A DNA stretch of 8,758 bases from the NCBI GenBank assembly GCA_016934775.1, contig JAFGSP010000180.1, forward strand, positions 1 through 8,758, read 5' to 3'. This DNA is from Candidatus Woesearchaeota archaeon (lineage in GTDB: Archaea > Nanobdellota > Nanobdellia > Woesearchaeales > GW2011-AR15). Under the pieces are notes generated by a model. That model was not told the DNA's origin, ran no database searches, and worked only from the letters and a program-made list of their open reading frames with translations. Position numbers and translations under genes: made by a program. Below, in pieces: positions 5,944 through 8,758 of the stretch (its first letter is position 1; each line of letters begins with the position of its first letter).

Positions 5944-6567
5944 TTACTTTTTCTCAGCCACAACCTCAAGATAAGCAGAGCCGTTAGGTATATTTCTTTC
6001 CTCGTTTATCACGATATGGAAATCTTTGAGAAGCTCTTCAACATAGTCCTTGCTGAAATAATGCCTTACATAACCCGATTCATCTTCATACATATCTTTC
6101 TCGAGCTCTTTTCCTTTCCCATAATCCTTGTCATTCACAGATTTGACCTGGAACATGAGCAGGCCCTCACTTTTCATGACTCTGCTTACCTCGGATAGTG
6201 TTTTTTTCAGCTCTTCATCAGTAAAATAATATAGGCCGGCTCTTGAATAGACAAAATTAAATGAATCTGCTTCAAACTGCATTGGTTCTGTGATATCCTT
6301 GACAAGAGCAGTCAGGAATATATCATACCTTTTCTGCGTCTCATTGAACTGCTTGATGCCCTCACTGGAATAATCCATGCCTGTAACAATGAATCCTTTA
6401 TTATGGAAAAAAATAGAATCCGCGCCTTTTCCGCAGCAAAGATCAAGAAGCTTTCCTTTCTTGTCCTTCATGAAGTTGTAGTAGCAGAACCTTGCGAACT
6501 CAGTTACTTTGTGATATCTCCCGTAAGACTCTTTATGTTTTGTTTCCCAGAATTGTTTGTCTAGCAT
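5944..6567 (-). CDS. Class I SAM-dependent methyltransferase, substrate unknown
   Basis: The 207-residue protein has the Rossmann-like fold of class I methyltransferases, in the broad Methyltransf_11/TehB-like group. Motif I is LLDLCCGKGAD at 40-50, with Cys in place of the commoner Gly in D-L-G-C-G. The acidic residue after strand 2 is Asp65 (TGMDYS), motif II is near Asp91 (VKDITE), and strand 4 is SFNFVYSRAGLYYF at 102-115. The strand 5 region is SRVMKSEGLLMFQVKS at 128-143. An N-terminal segment, FWETKHKESYGRYHKVTEF, resembles the entry helix of small-molecule methyltransferases. The C-terminus ends in the usual antiparallel strands (LEVVAEKK). It is convergent with the DUF58 gene, with only ten bases between stops, and lies downstream of the GNAT gene on the same strand. 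A TATA-like box at 6590-6597 predicts a leaderless mRNA. The substrate cannot be read from the sequence. Confidence 0.88.
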   Translation of the reverse strand: MLDKQFWETKHKESYGRYHKVTEFARFCYYNFMKDKKGKLLDLCCGKGADSIFFHNKGFIVTGMDYSSEGIKQFNETQKRYDIFLTALVKDITEPMQFEADSFNFVYSRAGLYYFTDEELKKTLSEVSRVMKSEGLLMFQVKSVNDKDYGKGKELEKDMYEDESGYVRHYFSKDYVEELLKDFHIVINEERNIPNGSAYLEVVAEKK

Positions 6568-6589
6568 ACAAAATAAAAAAAACTGTTCC

Positions 6590-6597
6590 TTTATTAA
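6590..6597 (-). promoter_or_regulatory. TATA-like box of the methyltransferase gene
   Basis: The minus strand reads TTAATAAA, centred about 26 bases before the ATG at 6567. The predicted start coincides with the ATG and no Shine-Dalgarno is present, so the mRNA is probably leaderless. Confidence 0.45.
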
Positions 6598-6642
6598 TGT
6601 AACCTTTACTAGGATTAGATGGGGTTAGAACTCACTTTTTTA

Positions 6643-7077
6643 TTACAAGTTTTCCTCTATAAGCTTAGAAAGAATGATCCAATCCTTCTTGAAATAATCC
6701 TTTTTCAGGACGGCTTCCTGCTTGAAGCCATATTTCTTGTACAGATGGACAGCATTGGGCATCAATTCAGGACATGTTGTAATCCTTATCTTATGGCATT
6801 TTTCTTTTTTTGCCAGATTCTCTACAAAATCCATGGCAAAATGCCCTATTTTTTTGCCTCTATACTCACTTTTTATTATCAACTCTTCTAGATAGAGCAC
6901 ACCGGATAATATTTTTATGATTACTACGCCCCATATCTCTTCAGAACCATTAGTCTCAACAATCTTATAGAATCTCTTTTTCCAGGTCTTCTCAAGGCCG
7001 TTTCTGTCATGGAATTCTTTCCATAGTTCCTTGTTTACCAGTTCAATATCTCTTTCCCTGCCTCTCTTTAACTCCAT
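6643..7077 (-). CDS. GNAT-family N-acetyltransferase
   Basis: GNAT enzymes move an acetyl group from acetyl-CoA to an amine on a protein, antibiotic or metabolite. This 144-residue protein is of normal length for a single-domain GNAT. Motif A, which holds the CoA pyrophosphate, is YRGKKIGHFAMDFVEN at 72-87 and follows the expected beta-4 strand LYLEELIIK. Motif B-like sequence follows at 107-124 (PNAVHLYKKYGFKQEAVL), with the typical Tyr before GF. The N-terminus (MELKRGRERDIELVNKELWKEF) matches the usual first strand and helix. A TATA-like box at 7102-7110 sits about 28 bases upstream. An AGGAGAT at 7092-7098 is too far (14 bases) to be a standard Shine-Dalgarno. It lies 75 bases upstream of the methyltransferase gene. 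Substrate unknown; the short length and motif pattern do not favour RimI over other GNATs. Confidence 0.88.
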   Translation of the reverse strand: MELKRGRERDIELVNKELWKEFHDRNGLEKTWKKRFYKIVETNGSEEIWGVVIIKILSGVLYLEELIIKSEYRGKKIGHFAMDFVENLAKKEKCHKIRITTCPELMPNAVHLYKKYGFKQEAVLKKDYFKKDWIILSKLIEENL

Positions 7078-7101
7078 GGCTTTTTTGCAATATCTCCTGC
7101 T

Positions 7102-7110
7102 TTATTATTC
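7102..7110 (-). promoter_or_regulatory. TATA-like box of the GNAT gene
   Basis: The minus strand reads AATAATAAA, about 28 bases before the ATG at 7077, placing the transcription start within a few bases of the start codon. The surroundings are AT-rich, so the box is not very distinctive. Confidence 0.4.
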
Positions 7111-7132
7111 TTATTATTGTAGTCTAATTATG

Positions 7133-7144
7133 TTCCATATGGAA
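7133..7144. promoter_or_regulatory. 12-base perfect palindrome upstream of the GNAT promoter
   Basis: TTCCATATGGAA is perfectly self-complementary and lies about 23 bases upstream of the GNAT TATA box, in otherwise featureless AT-rich DNA. It has the size and place of a dimeric regulator site. No matching protein can be named. Confidence 0.35.
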
Positions 7145-7400
7145 AATAATTTTGAATCCTCACTTTTATGTCATGTTTTATAGCTTATCTGAAAAATATA
7201 TGAAAAATATGTCGGTATTTTGGTTTACACTATCCTCTAAAAATATCATCAAGATATAATCCAGACAAAAGATTATATTTTACAGAATACAGTAAGGTAT
7301 TTTGCATTTTACAAAAAATTGAAAAAGTGAGCGTATCCAAAAATTATGTAAATTTATTAAAAAAGATTAAATATTTTAATCAAAAACATAAATTTGTAAT
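7145..7400. other. Very AT-rich intergenic stretch without a gene
   Basis: No coding frame, RNA gene or mobile-element signature is visible. It contains a direct repeat TGAAAAATAT at 7190-7199 and 7201-7210 (11-base spacing) and an inverted repeat GATTAAA-TAT-TTTAATC at 7365-7381. Base composition is clearly lower in GC than the flanking genes. It separates the 3' end of the winged-helix gene from the GNAT promoter. Confidence 0.6.
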
Positions 7401-7430
7401 AAATAAAAAATCACTAGAAAAATCAAAAAA
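7401..7430 (-). terminator. Oligo-T terminator of the winged-helix gene
   Basis: Directly after the stop, the minus strand carries three T-runs in a row (T6 at 7425-7430, T5 at 7418-7422, T6 at 7405-7410). This is the archaeal style of termination without a hairpin. Confidence 0.5.
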
Positions 7431-7919
7431 CTAATCTTTCTGTTTCATGGTCTCAGATATTTTTTCTTTTTTTATAGAATTTTGCAATTCTTTCACATAT
7501 CTGAGTGTCTGGTCCATATGGTTCCTTACTTTTACAGCAGCCTTTTCAAAAGCATTTTCCAGGGTAACGCCGTTCAGTTTATAACCAATAATAACCTTTC
7601 CCTCATATATATAGGTGGTCTTGGCTATAAGATCCAGGTCAATCCATCTTTTGATATAGTCATACATTGTCTGCCTCGTGATCCCTGCTATATTTCCCAT
7701 CTCCTCTACTGTTAGAACTGCCAGTTCAGGCTTTTTTTCCTTATTAGAGAGCTTCATCCGCTCGTACAGCTCAATAAGGACCTTGTATTTCGTGGCTGTA
7801 GAGCCGCTTTTTCTTGGAGAAAGCCCCATCCTATTAATGATTACAGTTGCCAGCTCCCTGGAATCAGGATCCATTGAGCTTGGCTCATGATTAGTCAGAT
7901 AATACGCCCGTCTTGCCAT
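7431..7919 (-). CDS. Winged helix-turn-helix DNA-binding protein, putative transcriptional regulator
   Basis: I do not recognise a named family for this 162-residue protein, but its middle is a clear winged helix. LTVEEMGNIAGITRQTMYDYIKRWIDLDLI (69-98) has the helix-turn-helix spacing, with AGITRQTMYDYIKRW as turn and recognition helix. The segment at 99-116 (TTYIYEGKVIIGYKLNG) forms the beta wing. Residues 1-60 are a polar N-terminal part (MARRAYYLTNHEPSSMD start, then a helix ATKYKVLIELYERM). Residues 119-152 are a long charged helix likely to be a coiled-coil dimerisation arm. GGTGAT three bases before the ATG fixes the start, and a TATA box lies at 7951-7960. It sits beside the repeat- and palindrome-rich stretch 8181-8445, and its promoter holds TACCGAC, related to motifs there. 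That suggests, but does not show, that this protein binds those sites. Confidence 0.8.
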   Translation of the reverse strand: MARRAYYLTNHEPSSMDPDSRELATVIINRMGLSPRKSGSTATKYKVLIELYERMKLSNKEKKPELAVLTVEEMGNIAGITRQTMYDYIKRWIDLDLIAKTTYIYEGKVIIGYKLNGVTLENAFEKAAVKVRNHMDQTLRYVKELQNSIKKEKISETMKQKD

Positions 7920-7922
7920 GTT

Positions 7923-7928
7923 ATCACC
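7923..7928 (-). promoter_or_regulatory. Shine-Dalgarno site of the winged-helix gene
   Basis: The minus strand reads GGTGAT three bases before the ATG at 7919. It matches the GGTGAT part of the archaeal anti-SD complement, and the short spacing is normal for this register. It decides the start. Confidence 0.65.
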
Positions 7929-7950
7929 GGATTAATTATTATTTTGGTGC

Positions 7951-7978
7951 TTTATATATTTTTGTATTTTACCGACAA
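7951..7978 (-). promoter_or_regulatory. Promoter of the winged-helix gene, with an upstream TTGTCGGTA motif
   Basis: A TATA box (minus strand AATATATAAA, 7951-7960) gives a predicted start near 7929. Ten bases upstream of the box the minus strand reads TTGTCGGTA (7970-7978). TTGTCGG recurs at 8413-8419 and, inverted, at 8319-8325. CGGTA is also the core of the palindrome at 8221-8239. The motif is placed where an autoregulatory or activating site would be. Confidence 0.5.
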
Positions 7979-7991
7979 GGAAACAAAAATT

Positions 7992-8033
7992 AAAAAAATA
8001 TTTTGATTAAGTGAGTGAGGGGATACCCCTCAC
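7992..8033 (-). terminator. Strong hairpin followed by a T-tract, terminator-like on the minus strand
   Basis: GTGAGGGG-TAT-CCCCTCAC (8033 to 8015 on the minus strand) is a perfect eight-base-pair stem with a three-base loop. About 16 bases later comes a T7 run (7998 to 7992) and further T-runs. This resembles a bacterial-type terminator for a minus-strand transcript ending ahead of the winged-helix promoter. The stem lies inside the end of the doubtful frame 8007-8201. Confidence 0.45.
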
Positions 8034-8201
8034 ACTCCCCTGCTTCATTTGGTTATACTGAATGACTTTTAACATGTTCTTCGCTTCAACATGATTAAAC
8101 AATTTAATCAGACTTAATTTAAGGGCATTTACAAAGCGTTTTTTATTATTCCTTATTCTTATGTATCTGAAATAGCCCTGTTTTGCATGTTTTTTATGCA
8201 A
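8007..8201 (-). CDS. Doubtful small basic ORF, 64 codons, TTG start
   Basis: This open frame would encode a basic 64-residue peptide (YFRYIRIRNNKKRFVNALKLSL in its first half; I recognise no family). In favour: a plausible amphipathic helix, AGA/AGG codons like the neighbours, and an AT box upstream at 8202-8210. Against: only a TTG start is available, there is no Shine-Dalgarno, and the final codons consist of the GTGAGGGG/CCCCTCAC hairpin (peptide SVRGIPSLT), which looks like a terminator or structural element. It could be a real small gene, the remnant of a longer decayed one, or chance. I list it so that the stretch is accounted for. Confidence 0.25.
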   Translation of the reverse strand: MHKKHAKQGYFRYIRIRNNKKRFVNALKLSLIKLFNHVEAKNMLKVIQYNQMKQGSVRGIPSLT

Positions 8202-8203
8202 AA
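8181..8203. repeat. Inverted repeat (hairpin), eight-base arms
   Basis: TTTTGCAT (8181-8188) and ATGCAAAA (8196-8203) are perfect complements around a seven-base loop, GTTTTTT. The right arm touches the AT box at 8202-8210. Confidence 0.6.
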
Positions 8204-8220
8204 AATATAGTTCCTGGAAA

Positions 8221-8239
8221 ATTCGGTATTATACCGAAT
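8221..8239. promoter_or_regulatory. 19-base perfect palindrome, probable dimer-binding site
   Basis: ATTCGGTAT-T-ATACCGAAT has nine-base perfect arms and a one-base centre, the geometry of a homodimeric regulator operator. A plus-strand start from the AT box at 8202-8210 would fall inside it (near 8232), where a bound repressor would block transcription. The half-site core TCGGTA/TACCGA recurs in the winged-helix promoter (7970-7975). Confidence 0.6.
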
Positions 8240-8248
8240 AAGGCCAAT

Positions 8249-8323
8249 GGCATAAAACAGGCATTTTCTGGCATTATCCCGGCACAGATGGCATTATCCC
8301 GACTAGTAAGGGATTATCCCGAC
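8249..8323. repeat. Helically phased direct repeats, iteron-like
   Basis: Three strong 14-base copies of GG(C/G)ATTATCCCG(G/A)C start at 8270, 8290 and 8310, exactly 20 bases apart. Two weaker relatives precede them: GGCATTTTCTGG at 8260 and GGCATAAAACAG at 8249. Spacings are thus 11, 10, 20 and 20 bases, so all copies face one side of the helix. The third copy contains a perfect palindrome (GGGAT-T-ATCCC, 8310-8320). A weak sixth relative, GGCATTTTTCCGAT, is at 8418-8431. They may be operators or iterons for a DNA-binding protein. Confidence 0.6.
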
Positions 8324-8419
8324 AAACTAGTTTAACCTTCTTTTACTGTATAACCCCGGTTATACAGTACAAACATGGCAAAGTACGCATAGTAAGGGTA
8401 GTTTACCTGGGTTTGTCGG
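8319..8419. repeat. Inverted nine-base pair CCGACAAAC / GTTTGTCGG enclosing the large palindrome
   Basis: CCGACAAAC at 8319-8327 and GTTTGTCGG at 8411-8419 bound a 101-base block. Inside and around it are TAGTAAGGG at 8304-8312 and 8390-8398, TAGTTTA(A)CCT at 8328-8338 and 8399-8408, and ACTAGT at 8302, 8326 and 8439. Identity beyond the nine bases is poor, so a transposon end is not established. Confidence 0.4.
8344..8369. repeat. 26-base near-perfect palindrome with 12-base arms
   Basis: TACTGTATAACC and GGTTATACAGTA are perfect complements separated by CC. As DNA it fits a large dimeric operator or a cruciform. As RNA on either strand it would make an 11-base-pair stem with a four-base loop. 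Confidence 0.65.
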
Positions 8420-8448
8420 CATTTTTCCGATCAGAGTAACTAGTATAG

Positions 8449-8465
8449 TTTTTTGGTGTTTTTTT
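8449..8465 (+). terminator. Paired oligo-T runs on the plus strand
   Basis: T6 (8449-8454) and T7 (8459-8465) would stop an archaeal polymerase moving rightwards out of the repeat stretch, just before the convergent SemiSWEET gene ends. Their presence is the main hint that the plus strand is transcribed here. Confidence 0.35.
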
Positions 8466-8483
8466 GAATATGTTTGGATTGAT

Positions 8484-8738
8484 TTATTTATACTTGATTT
8501 TGTAAGCCAGAATAATGAGGGCTTGTAACAGAACAAGCGAGTTTGTGATTATTATTGGCAGGTCCTTTTTCATCAATCCATAGGCTGTCCATAAAGCGAC
8601 AGACGTACAAAAGAGCGAAAACATAGGCAGAGAGAGGTCTTTGGTGTGTTTTGTCTTAATGACCTTGATCAATTGAGGAAGAAAGGAGGAGATCCCTATA
8701 ATAGATGCGGCATATCCGATTATCGAAACAATTTCCAT
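8484..8738 (-). CDS. SemiSWEET-type small sugar transporter (MtN3/PQ-loop family)
   Basis: SemiSWEETs are about 85-100 residue proteins with one three-helix bundle. Two copies form a channel-like uniporter for mono- or disaccharides in the cell membrane. The 84-residue product is all membrane: helix 1 about 4-24, helix 2 about 37-55, helix 3 about 60-79. The PQ motif lies at 21-22 within SSFLPQLIKVIKTK. A short positive loop follows, then SLPMFSLFCTSVALWTAYG, with Trp50 and Tyr53. Asn66 in helix 3 (ITNSLVLLQA) matches the Asn and Trp that line the sugar pocket in the family. The start has GAGAAGAG close upstream as a possible weak Shine-Dalgarno. Its promoter would lie at or beyond the right window edge. 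The 3' end abuts the repeat-rich stretch. The actual sugar cannot be told. Confidence 0.88.
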   Translation of the reverse strand: MEIVSIIGYAASIIGISSFLPQLIKVIKTKHTKDLSLPMFSLFCTSVALWTAYGLMKKDLPIIITNSLVLLQALIILAYKIKYK

Positions 8739-8758
8739 CTCTTCTCGAGTATTAATCA

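Noticed and set aside
6600..6645. tRNA-like stretch GGGGTTAGAACTC resembling a T-arm
   Set aside because: The gap between genes is too short for a tRNA and no acceptor or anticodon stem can be formed.
8270..8323. CRISPR array
   Set aside because: Repeats are only 14 bases with 6-base spacers, far too short for CRISPR units, and there are no cas genes nearby.
8344..8369. Resemblance of the palindrome ends (TACTGTATA / TATACAGTA) to a bacterial LexA box
   Set aside because: The half-sites match, but the total length is 26 rather than 20 bases and the genome looks archaeal, where LexA is not expected.
8215..8445. Canonical archaeal origin recognition boxes (ORB) for Orc1/Cdc6
   Set aside because: I could find no convincing match to the ORB consensus; any origin claim rests on the novel repeats only.

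Overview
The window looks archaeal. It carries an archaeal-type L1-L10-L12 ribosomal protein operon whose L10 (P0) ends in the archaeal GLGSLFG tail. AT-rich TATA boxes lie about 20-30 bases upstream of most start codons, so many transcripts should be leaderless, and the Shine-Dalgarno sites that exist are of the GGAGG / GGTGAT kind. Low-to-moderate GC, short genes, tight spacing and several small unrecognised proteins would suit a DPANN-type lineage (Woesearchaeota- or Pacearchaeota-like), but that placement is inference.

Layout. 1-1980 (minus strand) is rpl1 - rpl10 - rpl12, with rpl12 cut by the window edge. The operon has its own promoter and a short leader holding a UUCG-capped hairpin against the rpl1 Shine-Dalgarno. 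2119-5933 (plus strand) holds two small hypothetical genes, a four-helix membrane protein built from two copies of one two-helix unit, a UppP-type polyprenyl-diphosphate phosphatase, and a MoxR AAA+ ATPase / DUF58 pair. The DUF58 start region has been duplicated, leaving a six-codon mini-ORF between the two genes. 5944-7077 (minus strand) holds a class I SAM-dependent methyltransferase and a GNAT acetyltransferase. 7078-7430 is a very AT-rich stretch with no gene. 7431-7919 (minus strand) is a winged-helix DNA-binding protein. 7920-8483 is a 564-base stretch without a confident gene. 8484-8738 (minus strand) is a SemiSWEET-type small transporter.

The most unusual part is 7920-8483. It contains a 19-base palindrome, a set of direct repeats spaced by one or two helical turns (three strong copies exactly 20 bases apart), a 26-base near-perfect palindrome, an inverted CCGACAAAC pair, three ACTAGT sites, two hairpins and flanking T-tracts on both strands. 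Beside it lies the winged-helix gene, whose own promoter carries half-sites of two of these motifs. This could be an operator array, an iteron-type replication or partition site, or a structured non-coding RNA locus. The sequence alone does not decide between these.

Functional links are modest. The ribosomal operon is housekeeping. UppP recycles lipid carrier for surface glycans. MoxR and DUF58 commonly act together as a chaperone-like pair at the membrane. The methyltransferase and acetyltransferase are same-strand neighbours, each with its own predicted promoter.
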